In this document: positions 33,520 to 43,064 of the stretch, in pieces
How positions within the stretch are numbered: the stretch's first letter is position 1
Layout: every line of letters starts with the position of its first letter
NCBI GenBank assembly: GCA_026713825.1
Contig: JAPONS010000071.1
Coordinates: 1 to 64,000 of the forward strand
Reading direction: 5' to 3'
Length of the DNA stretch: 64,000 nt
From: Chloroflexota bacterium
GTDB taxonomy: Bacteria > Chloroflexota > Dehalococcoidia > Lucifugimonadales > UBA1127
The notes under the pieces: model-generated
What the model was told of the DNA's origin: nothing
Databases searched by the model: none
Seen by the model: only the letters and a program-made list of their open reading frames with translations
Position numbers and translations under genes: made by a program

Positions 33520-34358
33520 ATGCGCACCGCCAGAAAGAGCTTCTCTCGGGTTGGGAGGGATATACGGCGCTCGAAGACGTCGTACCCCTGCTGTTCTATG
33601 CGGTCCAGGACGCGGCTGTACAAGCCCCCAAGCACCGCCGGACACGCCCGCGACCGCACCGGCAAGAGGGGCAGCAACCGTTTGCCGCTGTCGAAGTAGC
33701 CCCGGGCGCGGGCGACCTGGAAGCGCATGAACCGGATGAAGTCGTCGTTGACCTCGCCGGCCATGAGCGCCTCTTCAGGATACCCGAACCGGCGCATCTC
33801 CTCCTGCGGCAGGTAGACGCGGTCCATCTCCGCGTCCTCTCTGATGTCGCGCAGGATGTTGGTGAGCTGCATCCCGAGACCGAGGTCGATGGCATAGTCG
33901 CGGGCGACGGGGTCCGAGAAGCCGAAGATGTGGATGCAGACGATGCCCACCACGGAGGCGACCCGGTAGCAGTAGGTGGCGAGGTCATCGAAGGTCTCGT
34001 AGCGGTTGAGGGTGAGGTCCATCTCCACGCCGCGGGCGATCTCCGACAGGTCCTCCCACCGGATGCCGTACTCGCTGACGGCGTGGGCGAGGGCGCTGTA
34101 GACGGGGCCGTCGGGGTTGCCGTCCCTCGCGCGCTCCAGGGCGGCATCAACCTCGCGGAGCTTGCGGCGCTTCTCATCGAGGGGCAGCGGCTCGTCGGCG
34201 ATGTCGTCGCAGAGGCGGCAGAAGGCGTAGGCGGCAAAGATGGCCTGTCGCTTGGTCTTGGGGAGGGTCACAAAGGCGTAGTAGAAGTTCTTGGCCTCAG
34301 TCTTGGTGACGCGTTGGCAGTGGGCGTAGGCCTCTTCCAATGCCGTCGTCCGCGCCAT
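33471..34358 (-). CDS. hpnD: HpnD, presqualene diphosphate synthase
   Basis: A 295-residue trans-isoprenyl diphosphate synthase (phytoene/squalene synthase fold). The first aspartate motif is CRLCDDIADE and the second NILRDIREDAEMDRVYLP, both intact. HpnD condenses two farnesyl diphosphates to presqualene diphosphate. It begins with ATG after hpnC (26-base gap) and its end overlaps the start of hpnE. A CrtB phytoene synthase is the alternative; the C-D-E order favours HpnD. Confidence 0.9.
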   Translation of the reverse strand: MARTTALEEAYAHCQRVTKTEAKNFYYAFVTLPKTKRQAIFAAYAFCRLCDDIADEPLPLDEKRRKLREVDAALERARDGNPDGPVYSALAHAVSEYGIRWEDLSEIARGVEMDLTLNRYETFDDLATYCYRVASVVGIVCIHIFGFSDPVARDYAIDLGLGMQLTNILRDIREDAEMDRVYLPQEEMRRFGYPEEALMAGEVNDDFIRFMRFQVARARGYFDSGKRLLPLLPVRSRACPAVLGGLYSRVLDRIEQQGYDVFERRISLPTREKLFLAVRIWLQSYLPLRGGAAAW

Positions 34359-34384
34359 GCCTTGCTCCGTGTTGTGATGACCGC

Positions 34385-35269
34385 CTATATCTGACGGGTC
34401 AGCTTCATGCCCAGGTACGTCTTAGTCAAAAGCCACGCCTTGCGGCGGCCTGTCACTGTTGGACGTTTTGAGAGGACATCGTAGCCCTGCGCCCGGATGG
34501 CGTCCAGCACGCGCATGCCGCCGAGGCTGAAGAGCTTGACGTGCAGGCGCGCCGTGCCCTCCAGCATCTCGACGAGCGGCAGGCCCTGCTCGAAAAGCGC
34601 CTGCGCGCGTTCTACCTGGAAGGCCATAAGGTCACGGAAGGCCTGGTTGCAGACGCCGCGCGCCAACTCCTCCTCTGTGTAGCCGAAGCGCTCCAAGTCC
34701 TCCAGCGGCAAGTAGACGCGGCCCTTGTCCCAGTCGCGGCGGACGTCCTGCCAGAAGTTGGCGAGCTGCAGCGCGGTGCACGTGAAGTCAGAGAGCCGCC
34801 GGCGCTCGTCGTCGTCGTAGCCGAACAGGAGCAGGTAGAGGAAGCCGACGGGGTTGGCCGAGTGCGCGCAGTAGTGGAGCACGTCGGCAAAGGTGGCGTA
34901 GCGGCGCTGCGTCTGGTCCATGCGGTTGGCGGTGACCAGCTTGCGGAAGGGCTCCGGCGGGATGGAAAAGGCGCGAATGGTGTGCTGCAGCGCCTTGAGG
35001 TGGGGCGCCGTCGGGGCGCCGGTGTAGCACTGCTCCAGGTCGGCCTCCCACGCGTCCAGCAGGGTGAGGCGGTCGCCTGCGGCCTCGTCGCCGAGGTCGT
35101 CGACGCCGCGGCAGTAGGCGTAGACCGCAGCGACGTGGGGGAGCAGCCGCTTCGGCAGGAATCGCCCGACGACCGTGAAGTTTTCGTAGTGGGACTTGGC
35201 GAGCGCAATGCACTCGTCGTAGGCGGGGGCCAGCTCCGGGGGGATGGCGTGGACGACTGTTGACGCCAT
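34385..35269 (-). CDS. hpnC: HpnC, hydroxysqualene synthase
   Basis: A 294-residue paralogue of HpnD. The first motif is VDDLGDEAAG and the second ANFWQDVRRDWDKGRVYLP; the N-terminal YENFTVVGRFLPKRLLPH is typical of HpnC. HpnC converts presqualene diphosphate to hydroxysqualene, which HpnE reduces to squalene. It is the first hpn gene of the set and starts two bases after the yjbQ-like gene stop, so it is cotranscribed with it. Confidence 0.9.
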   Translation of the reverse strand: MASTVVHAIPPELAPAYDECIALAKSHYENFTVVGRFLPKRLLPHVAAVYAYCRGVDDLGDEAAGDRLTLLDAWEADLEQCYTGAPTAPHLKALQHTIRAFSIPPEPFRKLVTANRMDQTQRRYATFADVLHYCAHSANPVGFLYLLLFGYDDDERRRLSDFTCTALQLANFWQDVRRDWDKGRVYLPLEDLERFGYTEEELARGVCNQAFRDLMAFQVERAQALFEQGLPLVEMLEGTARLHVKLFSLGGMRVLDAIRAQGYDVLSKRPTVTGRRKAWLLTKTYLGMKLTRQI

Positions 35270-35271
35270 GG

Positions 35272-35745
35272 CTACCCCTCGACTCCCGTGACCTGCATGA
35301 CTATCTCGCGGCGGCGGGGGCCGTCGAGCTCGGCAAGGAAGATGCGCTGCCAGGCGCCGAGGTGCAGGCGGCCGTCAACCACGGGGACAGTCTCCGATGC
35401 CCCCAGCAGGAGATGACGCAGGTGGGCGTGGCCGTTCTCTGGCTCGTTGGGGATGGTGCGGGCCATCGCGTTGTGGAGGTACTCGCCGCCGCGGGGCGCG
35501 AGCCGTTCCAGCATTCGCTCCATGTCGCGCAGGAGCCCCGGCTCGGCCTCGTTGATGACGATGGCGGCCGTGGTGTGGCGGGAAAAGACCAGGGCCGCGC
35601 CAGCCGTCACGCTCGACTCCGCGACAACCTCCTCAACCAGGTCGGTGATGTCGACGAACACGCTCTGCTCAGCCGTCTCTACGGTCTGGACGGCTGTGCA
35701 AACTCTTACACCTGTTGCGAGGTGCGATGAACGTCTCGTGTTCAT
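35272..35745 (-). CDS. yjbQ: YjbQ family protein (UPF0047)
   Basis: The product is 157 residues from the ATG at 35745 (a TTG at 35763 is possible). It matches YjbQ: SVFVDITDLVEE, FSRHTTAAIVINEAEPGLL, NGHAHLRHLLLG and a C-terminal LGAWQRIFLAELDGPRRR. Some family members have weak thiamine-phosphate synthase activity, but the physiological role is not settled. The conserved His residues in SRHTT and NGHAH form its metal or active site. It is coupled to hpnC by a two-base gap. Confidence 0.9.
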   Translation of the reverse strand: MNTRRSSHLATGVRVCTAVQTVETAEQSVFVDITDLVEEVVAESSVTAGAALVFSRHTTAAIVINEAEPGLLRDMERMLERLAPRGGEYLHNAMARTIPNEPENGHAHLRHLLLGASETVPVVDGRLHLGAWQRIFLAELDGPRRREIVMQVTGVEG

Positions 35746-36104
35746 AGCATTAGTGTGGCCCAAGGGGCTGGCACGCGCAACCGGAGCATCGCCAAGGCGG
35801 TACAGGTGCAGAATTGTTTTCGACCCGTCCCACCAAAGTTGTAGCTATGCGAGCCGTTTCCAGCTAGGATGTGATGAAACGAAAAGCGGTCTATCTGCGA
35901 AACAATTCGCGGAGACGCCGTAGCTGGGCGCGATGCGATTAGGGTTCGCCTGGGTCTCGCAGTTGGTAATACGTTGGTAGGCGCAGGGCAAAGTCCGGCG
36001 GCGTGGGGTAACTGCTACTGGGCGCACCAGTCCATGTAAAGAGGGACAGAGCGTTGGGGCAATGGCGCTGTGTCAGGGTGCGAGGCGAGCCGCCTGCCGG
36101 CATG
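35746..36104. other. Intergenic stretch, no gene recognised
   Basis: Between yjbQ and the prenyl synthase I see no convincing frame, RNA gene or terminator. The composition is somewhat less GC-rich than the genes. A promoter for the yjbQ-hpnCDE operon probably lies here, but I could not pick out a strong -35/-10 pair. Confidence 0.4.
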
Positions 36105-37169
36105 CTAGTGGTCGCGGTGGGCGAAGAAGTGGGCGAGGTCGTGCAGGTCCTGGAGGGCCTCTTCTGTGATGTCGGCGTCGCGGGCCTCGTTGATTGCCAG
36201 TGCCCCCTTCTCCTCGGCGACGGACTGTGCGTAGGACTCGGCGCCGATGCGGTCGAGGATGCCCATGACGTCAGCGACGGCTGACTCCTTCATCTCATCC
36301 TCTGAGCTGTAGATTTGATCCAGGCGCGCGCGTTCGGGGCCGGTCGCGCCGGCAAAGCCGAAAACGACGGGCAGCGACTTCTTGCGGCGGCGGATGTCGG
36401 CGCCGGTTGCCTTGCCCATAAGGACAGGGTCGCCCCAGATGCCGAGAACGTCGTCGCGGGCCTGGAAGGTGAGCCCGAGAAGGCGGCCGCACCGGGCGAG
36501 CCGCGCCACCTGTCCGGGGGAGGCGCTGCCGAGGAGGGCGCCCATGTGCATGGCAGCCTCGACGAGGGCGCCGGTCTTGCGCGATACCATGTCGAGGTAC
36601 TCGTCCGGGCCAACGTCCCGTCGGGACTCGAAGTTGAGGTCCATGCGCTGACCCTCGACGAGCTCCAGGCACCGGCCGGTCAGCGTTTGCACGACCTCGA
36701 GGGCGGCGGCCGTCGTCACGCCTGTCTCCCTGAGCTGATAGAGGGTGGCGTCGGCGACGGTGCGCAGGGCGTTGCCCGCGACAACGCCGCTGGGCTTGCC
36801 CCAGATGGACCACACGGTGCCGCGGCCGTGGCGCTCCAGGTCCTGGTCCTGGATGTCGTCATGGATGAGGGAGAAGTTGTGGATGAGCTCCAGCGCAACG
36901 GCGGCCGGGAGGGCATCCTCGATGCCGCCGCCGACGGCCTCACAGGTGAAGAGGCACAGGGCGGGGCGGAGCCGCTTGCCGGCGGCGAACTCCTGCGACT
37001 CGCCTTCGGGCGACTCCCAGCCCATGTGGTAGCGGAGCATGGTGCCGATGGGGGGCGGTGAGCCGCCGAGTCGATCGCGCAGGGCGTCCTGCACGGGCCC
37101 CTGGTACTTGCCCAGGAAGTCCGGCGACGATGCGGGGCCGTGTTGGCTGGATGGAGGAGGCAAAGCCAC
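36105..37169 (-). CDS. Polyprenyl (farnesyl/geranylgeranyl) diphosphate synthase
   Basis: A 354-residue trans-prenyltransferase starting with GTG after GAGGTGCA. The first aspartate-rich motif is DDIQDQD and the second FQARDDVLGIWGD, the latter lacking the usual third Asp at DDxxD, a form seen in the geranylgeranyl-type subfamily. It makes the prenyl diphosphates that HpnC/HpnD or quinone tailoring would consume. It is on the same strand as the hpn genes but separated from yjbQ by 360 bases, so it may have its own transcript. The chain length is not predictable by eye. Confidence 0.9.
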   Translation of the reverse strand: MALPPPSSQHGPASSPDFLGKYQGPVQDALRDRLGGSPPPIGTMLRYHMGWESPEGESQEFAAGKRLRPALCLFTCEAVGGGIEDALPAAVALELIHNFSLIHDDIQDQDLERHGRGTVWSIWGKPSGVVAGNALRTVADATLYQLRETGVTTAAALEVVQTLTGRCLELVEGQRMDLNFESRRDVGPDEYLDMVSRKTGALVEAAMHMGALLGSASPGQVARLARCGRLLGLTFQARDDVLGIWGDPVLMGKATGADIRRRKKSLPVVFGFAGATGPERARLDQIYSSEDEMKESAVADVMGILDRIGAESYAQSVAEEKGALAINEARDADITEEALQDLHDLAHFFAHRDH

Positions 37170-37300
37170 TGCACCTCAATGCTGACCGCCCGGAGAGGGG
37201 AGACCCCAACGGGCGTTGGCGGGCGTGTCGAAACACGCAAACCTTGACGGGGACCACGGCGAATGCTAGCGAGGGCGCGCTGTGGGTGTCAAGGCAAAGG

Positions 37301-37354
37301 GCTATCTCTCGATAGCGATCTCAATTGACTGTCGAGATCGCGTCAAGCTATACT
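37301..37354 (+). promoter_or_regulatory. tRNA-Ile promoter with hairpin and inverted repeat
   Basis: TTGACT (37325-37330) and TATACT (37349-37354) are spaced by 18 bp. A perfect inverted repeat GCGATCTC / GAGATCGC (37315-37322, 37334-37341) brackets the -35 box, and a hairpin GCTATC-TCTC-GATAGC (37301-37316) lies just upstream. Confidence 0.6.
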
Positions 37355-37401
37355 TACAGATACGGCATCACCTTACCCACCCCTGATGTGCCGTCCTCCT
37401 C

Positions 37402-37478
<77 letters not shown>

Positions 37479-38108
37479 CCAACCCCAGCACTCATACCAC
37501 CGTCCGCCATAACCACTTCCGCCTATCCGCGCCTGCGCTCCCTGAGTGCGGGCGTTTTCAATGTCACAGAAGGAGGGAACCGGCACGGAAGTCATGCAAG
37601 TAGTCGAGGCCATGAATAAAGCGGTGTTCACTGTTGTGTCTCGGGGGAAAGAGAGACGGCGGTGCAGCCTGTGGACCGGATAGGCGGCAAGATACACCAA
37701 CACAGAAACCCAGGTTGGCGGCCTGATACTGGTTGAGGCGGTTGAAGAACTACTCTATGGACCCCAAATGTCTGCTGCAGATGCTGTGAGCCACAGTATT
37801 GCCGAGCTCATCCCTCCGAGCAATTGGCAGCATGTGGAAGAGTGCCGGAATCCGGTTCGGGATTGGCCGTCCTGTGCACGGCTGCTCAACTTGTCGCTGC
37901 GCGCTGCAAACCGGCGGCCCAGGAATTTGTCATAACTTGACTCAACGGAGACAATACTCCCTGGCGTAGCCACTATAGCGTAGCTACAGAAGGGAGATGA
38001 TCATAGACATGTCTATTGGGCTGGGTCGGGCAGTCGCATGGGATTGACGTCTGGTGGTCATGGCCATGATAGCGGCTGACGTTAAGAAGTGTGCAAGGAG
38101 AGTATGCA
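37479..38108. other. Intergenic stretch after tRNA-Ile, no gene recognised
   Basis: About 630 bases of lower GC content than the flanking genes. Short frames on either strand (for example 37755-37973 minus) lack homology and ribosome sites. A position directly 3' of a tRNA suits a site of past integration, but no integrase, direct repeat of the tRNA end or transposase remnant is visible. Confidence 0.45.
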
Positions 38109-39146
38109 GTGAAGGTGTTGGTACTGAATCTGGCAGGACAGGATGAGGCCTTGAAATCCCTTACGGAGGCAGGGCATGAGGTTGTCTTTGGCCGGCCTTC
38201 CGCGCCTGGAAATGTGGCTAGTCCTAGAGAGGCTTATACCGCGGGCGAGCTGATGGAATTGTGTCACGATGTCCATGCTGTTCTCGGCCCTCCCGCGACT
38301 TTGACCGGCGCCGTCATGGAGGCGGCTCCGCTGCTTCACACCCTGGTCGTTCCTGTCATTGGCTACGAGCGAGTGGATGTCCAGGCGGCCACGGACTTGG
38401 GCATCATGGTCTGCAACAGTCCTACGCCAGAGAACTTTGTGAGCGTATCGGAAGCCTCGATAGCGTTGATGACGATGCTGGCCAAGCGCCTCAGGCGAAA
38501 GGAAGCGCGCATTCGCGGAGGCGAGTGGAGCCAAAACTCTGATCGAGGCTTCCTGCTCTGGCAAAAGACAGTCGGAATCATCGGGTTGGGACGAACAGGA
38601 TCGGGGGTGGCCAAGCGACTCTCAGGGTGGGACGTTCGGCTGATTTGCTATGATCCTTACATCACCGATGAACGCGCGGCGGAGTTTGGCGCGGAGAGGG
38701 TCGATCTACCCACCCTGCTGCAAGAATCGGACTTTGTGACAGTCCATGTGGTGATCACGCCGGAGACCTTCGAGATGATAGGTGAGGACCAACTTCGGAT
38801 GATGAAGCCGTCCGCCTACCTCATCAACACCTCTCGCGGGGAGGCAATCGACGAAGCCGCGATACGAAAGGCTCTTGACGAAGAATGGATCGCGGGCGCC
38901 GCGCTCGACGTTTTCCATCAGGAGCCTTTGCCCGTTGACAGCCCGATGAGGAGCCTCGATCCGGACCGGGTGTTTCTCACGCCGCACAGCATTGCCCATA
39001 CACACGCGAGCCTCGTTGCCAACCGCGAAAAGGCAATTGACACCACGATAATTGCCCTGAGAGGGGAAGTGCCAGACTCAGTGGTGAATCCAGATGTTCT
39101 ACCCAAATGGATAGAGCGGATCAAGTTGATCATGGAGACCGCCTGA
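38109..39146 (+). CDS. D-2-hydroxyacid dehydrogenase (NAD-dependent)
   Basis: The GTG at 38109 follows AAGGAGAG and gives 345 residues. The NAD-binding motif is GLGRTGSGVA, and all three catalytic residues are visible: Arg in NTSRG, Glu in HQEP and His in TPHSIAH. It interconverts a 2-hydroxy acid and a 2-keto acid, with glyoxylate, hydroxypyruvate or phosphoglycerate as possible substrates. It is followed by the amidohydrolase after about 175 bases on the same strand. Confidence 0.9.
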   Translation: MKVLVLNLAGQDEALKSLTEAGHEVVFGRPSAPGNVASPREAYTAGELMELCHDVHAVLGPPATLTGAVMEAAPLLHTLVVPVIGYERVDVQAATDLGIMVCNSPTPENFVSVSEASIALMTMLAKRLRRKEARIRGGEWSQNSDRGFLLWQKTVGIIGLGRTGSGVAKRLSGWDVRLICYDPYITDERAAEFGAERVDLPTLLQESDFVTVHVVITPETFEMIGEDQLRMMKPSAYLINTSRGEAIDEAAIRKALDEEWIAGAALDVFHQEPLPVDSPMRSLDPDRVFLTPHSIAHTHASLVANREKAIDTTIIALRGEVPDSVVNPDVLPKWIERIKLIMETA

Positions 39147-39320
39147 TTCCCGTCCCTCCAAGTCCCGGAACTGCGGGAGGTCACCCCGGACCACTGCGCC
39201 GCAACCTTGACAGTCGTTGAACACGACGCATAGGTTATCGTCAACAAAGCGGGAGGCGCGAGGATGCGTCTCCCAGGCCTCTGCAGACGACTGGGACCGG
39301 CCCACCGAAGGAGCGGCAGG

Positions 39321-40520
39321 ATGAAGTACCAACGCATCTCAGGAGACTCGCATCTGGAGGTTGCGGCGGACCGCTGGACGCACCGGGTCGACCCTCGGTA
39401 CCGCGGCCACGCGCCGAGGAACGTCACGCTGCCGGACGGCGCGGACGGGACGATCGTGGAAGACCTGCCGCCGGTGCAGAACCCGATGGACCTGTATGGC
39501 GGCAAGGGCCGGGACGTCTGGCACCCCTTCGGCCAAACGTACGCGAGCACCCCCGGCACCGGCTCGCCCGAGCAGCGGTTGGCGGAGCAGACCCAAGACG
39601 GCCTGGACGCGGAGGTCCTGTTCCCGGCGGTGGTATGCGGCCCCCGGCTGTGGTCCAGGGTGAAAGACTATGCCGCCAGGCTGGCCATCTTTCGCGGGTG
39701 GAACGACTGGCTGGCGGAGGAGTACTGTGCCGTGTCGCCGGACCGGCTCATTGGCGTGGCCGCGCTGCCGACGACGGGCGTCGACGACGCCATCGCGGAG
39801 ATGGCGCGCTGCCGGGACCTGGGGCTGAAGGCGGCCATGCTGGTCCGGTTCCCCAACGGAGGCGCGCGCCCCAGCGCCGAGGATGACAAGTTCTGGGCCG
39901 CGGCAGTGGAAATGGACTTCCCCATCACCATCCACGTGGACCTGGACCGTTCCCCGGACCCCAACGGGCGGCTGCTGGAGTACCCGAGGGAACACGAGGT
40001 ACTGAACCGTACGGAACTCGCGTTCCAGGTCCAGCGGTTCGCTCGCGCCGGGGGCGTCAACACCGTGCAGCTGGTGCTCTCCGGCCTCTTCGACCGTTTC
40101 CCCACGCTGCAGATTGACATGGCTGAGAACTGCATTGGCTGGGTGCCCTTCTTCCTGGAGATGGCGGATGTCCGCTACAAGCGGCACATCTACTGGTCTG
40201 AGCAGTTTGTGGGCTTCAAGCCACTGCAGCAGCTTCCCAGCGAGTACATCACCCAGCACTTCTACTGGGGCTTTCAGGTCGACCGCTCAGGCGTGGAGCT
40301 CCGTCATTGGCTGGGCGTGGACAAGCTGATGTGGGCAGCGGACTTCCCGCACCAGGAATCCGATTGGCCCGACTCTGACGAGGTGATTGAGCACAATTTC
40401 CATGGCATACCGGAGGACGAGGTCTACAAGATGGTGGCCGGAAACGCCATTCGGTTTTTTCACCTGAACGCGGAGGACCCGGCCCCCGCCGGCGGGCTGG
40501 CGGGCCAAGCATCGCGTTAG
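39321..40520 (+). CDS. Amidohydrolase-family protein (metal-dependent TIM barrel)
   Basis: The ATG at 39321 follows a GGAGCGGCAGG site and gives 399 residues; the frame upstream has no homology. The N-terminal SGDSHLEV carries the D-x-H metal motif, ITIHVDLDRS and MAENCIGWVPFF are conserved strand ends, and the C-terminal WAADFPHQESDW has the last metal Asp. The ACMSD/amidohydrolase-2 group decarboxylates or hydrolyses aromatic-derived acids. The neighbourhood (Rieske oxygenases, FAH hydrolase) suggests a role in aromatic breakdown. Confidence 0.88.
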   Translation: MKYQRISGDSHLEVAADRWTHRVDPRYRGHAPRNVTLPDGADGTIVEDLPPVQNPMDLYGGKGRDVWHPFGQTYASTPGTGSPEQRLAEQTQDGLDAEVLFPAVVCGPRLWSRVKDYAARLAIFRGWNDWLAEEYCAVSPDRLIGVAALPTTGVDDAIAEMARCRDLGLKAAMLVRFPNGGARPSAEDDKFWAAAVEMDFPITIHVDLDRSPDPNGRLLEYPREHEVLNRTELAFQVQRFARAGGVNTVQLVLSGLFDRFPTLQIDMAENCIGWVPFFLEMADVRYKRHIYWSEQFVGFKPLQQLPSEYITQHFYWGFQVDRSGVELRHWLGVDKLMWAADFPHQESDWPDSDEVIEHNFHGIPEDEVYKMVAGNAIRFFHLNAEDPAPAGGLAGQASR

Positions 40521-41221
40521 CACGCCTAAAGACCTGAACTTGAAGCGCCCTGCCGCGGGAGCGGTGTGTGCGCCAAGCCTTGACTTTCCTTGCGGCCGCC
40601 ACTAGACTGCGCCCAACTTGTTGACTATAACCTTTGTAAAGCAGTCCGGTTTCTTAATAAGTTCGTAAAAATATTCACAATACCCGTCGAAAACAGTGAG
40701 TAGTCCGCGCATATGCGTAGCATTGGAGCAATCCAGGCGCAGACTCAACTTACAGAACGGGGCCAGCGATGGTCAGGGCAGTTGAAGATATACCTTCTTC
40801 TTCCCGTCCTTTGACGCACCTCATAGGGGCGCCATTCTCATCCTGCGGCATGCGCCCTGCCTCCATCGGATCCTCGACACAAGCTGCATCGGTCAAAACC
40901 GCCCGCCACAACCCCGATTGCTCCTCGAATCGGGCGTACACCGTCCACCAACCCCTCCGCAAATTCCCGATCAGATTCCCCCGTGCCAACCCAGTCATCG
41001 CGGTCACCAATGGTAACGTGTCTCGCTGCGCCACCGAAGGCCGGAGACCTCACGCCTTTCCCTCCTGCCAGATGGCAAATCCTTATGTGCATTTCGGGTC
41101 ATACCATGCCCTGGAAGAGCTGCCTGCAGAACATTCCGTTGGGCATTGCGTGAGGGCGTGAATACTGTCAACAGAATCGGAGTTGGGATTCCCAACAAGG
41201 GTGATTGAGTTAGGAGGGGCA
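40521..41221. other. Long intergenic stretch before the first binding lipoprotein
   Basis: An AT-richer part around 40620-40690 (TTGACTATAACC and TTCTTAATAAG) may hold a promoter. Overlapping frames at 40750-41034 (minus) and 40769-41161 (plus) have no recognised motif; the minus one, 94 residues, is the better but remains unsupported. Confidence 0.4.
41182..41196. promoter_or_regulatory. Perfect palindrome upstream of the binding lipoprotein
   Basis: GTTGGGA-T-TCCCAAC is a perfect 7+7 inverted repeat centred 33 bases before the ATG at 41222. Its size and place suit a repressor operator in the leader. Confidence 0.5.
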
Positions 41222-42988
41222 ATGAAGAACTTTTCGGTCAAGAACGGAATAATGGCGGCAATTGTCGCGTCGCTTGGGCTGCTCTTGTTGGTCGCCTGTG
41301 GGAACGGAGATGACGATTCGGAGCCCTCGACCAGTCAGCCTACCGCGGCTCCCACGGCGGCGCCGGAGTCGGCCGCAGTGAGCCCGACGGCCTCCCCCGC
41401 TACGTCCGCTCCTGTGATGGCTGAGCCTGTCGAGCCAAAGATCAAGCGCGTAATCATGGCGGTTACTCCACCCTCCTCGGAGTTCTCTGCACCAAGAATG
41501 GGCGGGCAGCCGCAGGCCTTCCAGGTGCGCCCCATCTATGAGTACCTGATTGGCATAGACGCCGAAACCGGGGGATTCGTGCCTGAGCTTGCGACGGAAT
41601 GGAACCTGGAACCCGATGGCCTATCGTTCAGGTTCAAGTTGCGGGAGGGCGTCAAGTGGCAGCGGGACTTCGGAGAGTTTACTGCCGAGGATGTGCTCTT
41701 CACGCATGAGCAGTTCATTCTGGAAGACAGCGTCCACGGACAGACGACGAGCTATGGCGAAATGGTTGGCAGCGTGGAGATCGTCAACGACTATGAGGTT
41801 ATCTTCAGGCTGAGCAGGCCCGCCGCGGAGTTCATCACCGTGATGTCCGCACAGCAAGGGAACATGGGCGATCAGGTTAGCAAAGCCCACCATGAGGCGG
41901 AAGGAGAGCCGCTCAACCTGGACGACTCTGTTGTCGGTACGGGCCCCTACCAGCTTCTGGAACGGCAGCAAGAAAGATTCCTCATCTTTGAACGGGTGCC
42001 CTACGAGCACTGGAAGGTCACGCCGGACTTCCAGGAGTTCGAGTACCGATGGCTGGCTGAGGCCTCCACGCGGCTGGCCGCGCTGCTTGCCGGCGAGGTC
42101 CACCTGGCCTCTATTCCCAAGGACAATGTCGGCACCGCAACCAATGAGGGCATGCTCCTTGTCCAGGGCAAGGTGCCCGGCCAAAGGACGTTCATCCGGT
42201 ACTACTGCTGCAACTTTGACTCGGAGTCGCAGGCCTGGACCAACCCGGACACTCCCCTCATGGACATTCGGGTGCGCAAGGCGTTCTCCAAGGCAGTTGA
42301 TCGTGACCAATTGAACGAGGCCTACTTTGGCGGGTCCGCCGTCCCGATGTACAACGCGCACCAGAACCCAAGCCGGGAGGGCTGGGACCCCACCTGGGTC
42401 ACTCGCTTCCCTGACGAGTACGGATACGACCCTGTGGCGGCGAGGGCGCTTCTGGCGGAAGCGGGCTATGGCCCCAACAACCCTGTGGAAGCAAATCTCT
42501 TTGTTATCCGGGAGACGCGAGGCATCCCTGCGTCCCTTGACCTGACCGAGGCCGTAGGCGGCTACATGAGTGATATCGGGGCTAGTGTGAAGCTCATTTC
42601 CATCGAGCGCGGCGGGATTTCCCCAGGTACCAGGAATCCTCCCTTTGAATTCAACAACCACCTGAACCTTGACATCACCTCCTCCGACCTGTTCATCGCG
42701 ATCAGGGTGAAGAACTCAGGGACCGGCCAGCCCAACCGGTTGTATGGCTTCGCTACGCCGGAAATGGACGACGCATACTATAGGCTCATCAGCGAAGTGG
42801 ACGACGTCAAGCGAAACGAAATCGCCCGTGAATGGGGCAACCTGCACTACGACCTGCACGCCAGCAACCCGCTCTTCTGGGTGCCGGCGGAGATAGTGGT
42901 CAACCCCGAGTTCGTGAGCGATTACGTGTGGCCCGGCGCCTTCACCGGCACGTGGAGCCACGTTCACAACATCAAGGCGGCGACTTAG
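41222..42988 (+). CDS. ABC transporter substrate-binding lipoprotein, SBP_bac_5 family
   Basis: The ATG at 41222 follows TAGGAGGGG and starts a lipoprotein signal with the lipobox LLVAC (Cys about residue 22). A short Ala/Pro/Thr/Ser linker follows, then a ~500-residue DppA/OppA fold: RPIYEYLIGID, the conserved FRFKLREGVKWQ and a middle VRKAFSKAVDRDQ box. Such proteins bind oligopeptides, nickel complexes, opines or glycosides at the outer face. No permease or ATPase follows directly. A paralogue of similar length lies at 51728. Confidence 0.92.
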   Translation: MKNFSVKNGIMAAIVASLGLLLLVACGNGDDDSEPSTSQPTAAPTAAPESAAVSPTASPATSAPVMAEPVEPKIKRVIMAVTPPSSEFSAPRMGGQPQAFQVRPIYEYLIGIDAETGGFVPELATEWNLEPDGLSFRFKLREGVKWQRDFGEFTAEDVLFTHEQFILEDSVHGQTTSYGEMVGSVEIVNDYEVIFRLSRPAAEFITVMSAQQGNMGDQVSKAHHEAEGEPLNLDDSVVGTGPYQLLERQQERFLIFERVPYEHWKVTPDFQEFEYRWLAEASTRLAALLAGEVHLASIPKDNVGTATNEGMLLVQGKVPGQRTFIRYYCCNFDSESQAWTNPDTPLMDIRVRKAFSKAVDRDQLNEAYFGGSAVPMYNAHQNPSREGWDPTWVTRFPDEYGYDPVAARALLAEAGYGPNNPVEANLFVIRETRGIPASLDLTEAVGGYMSDIGASVKLISIERGGISPGTRNPPFEFNNHLNLDITSSDLFIAIRVKNSGTGQPNRLYGFATPEMDDAYYRLISEVDDVKRNEIAREWGNLHYDLHASNPLFWVPAEIVVNPEFVSDYVWPGAFTGTWSHVHNIKAAT

Positions 42989-43064
42989 CCCCTTCTGGAT
43001 TCGATTGGAAGCTGCCCTGTTAGAGAGTCTTGGCAGTGGATGACTTACTCGATAGGAGGTTGGC

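Noticed and set aside
33471-35269. Carotenoid genes crtB/crtI instead of hpnC/D/E
   Set aside because: The two synthases plus a FAD desaturase follow the C-D-E order and carry HpnC/HpnD-type motifs; a phytoene desaturase would be expected to be longer and to carry different motifs. Not fully excluded.
40750-41161. Overlapping frames of 94 and 130 residues on opposite strands
   Set aside because: Neither has a recognised motif or a good ribosome site; they could be chance frames in GC-rich DNA. The minus one is left open rather than annotated.
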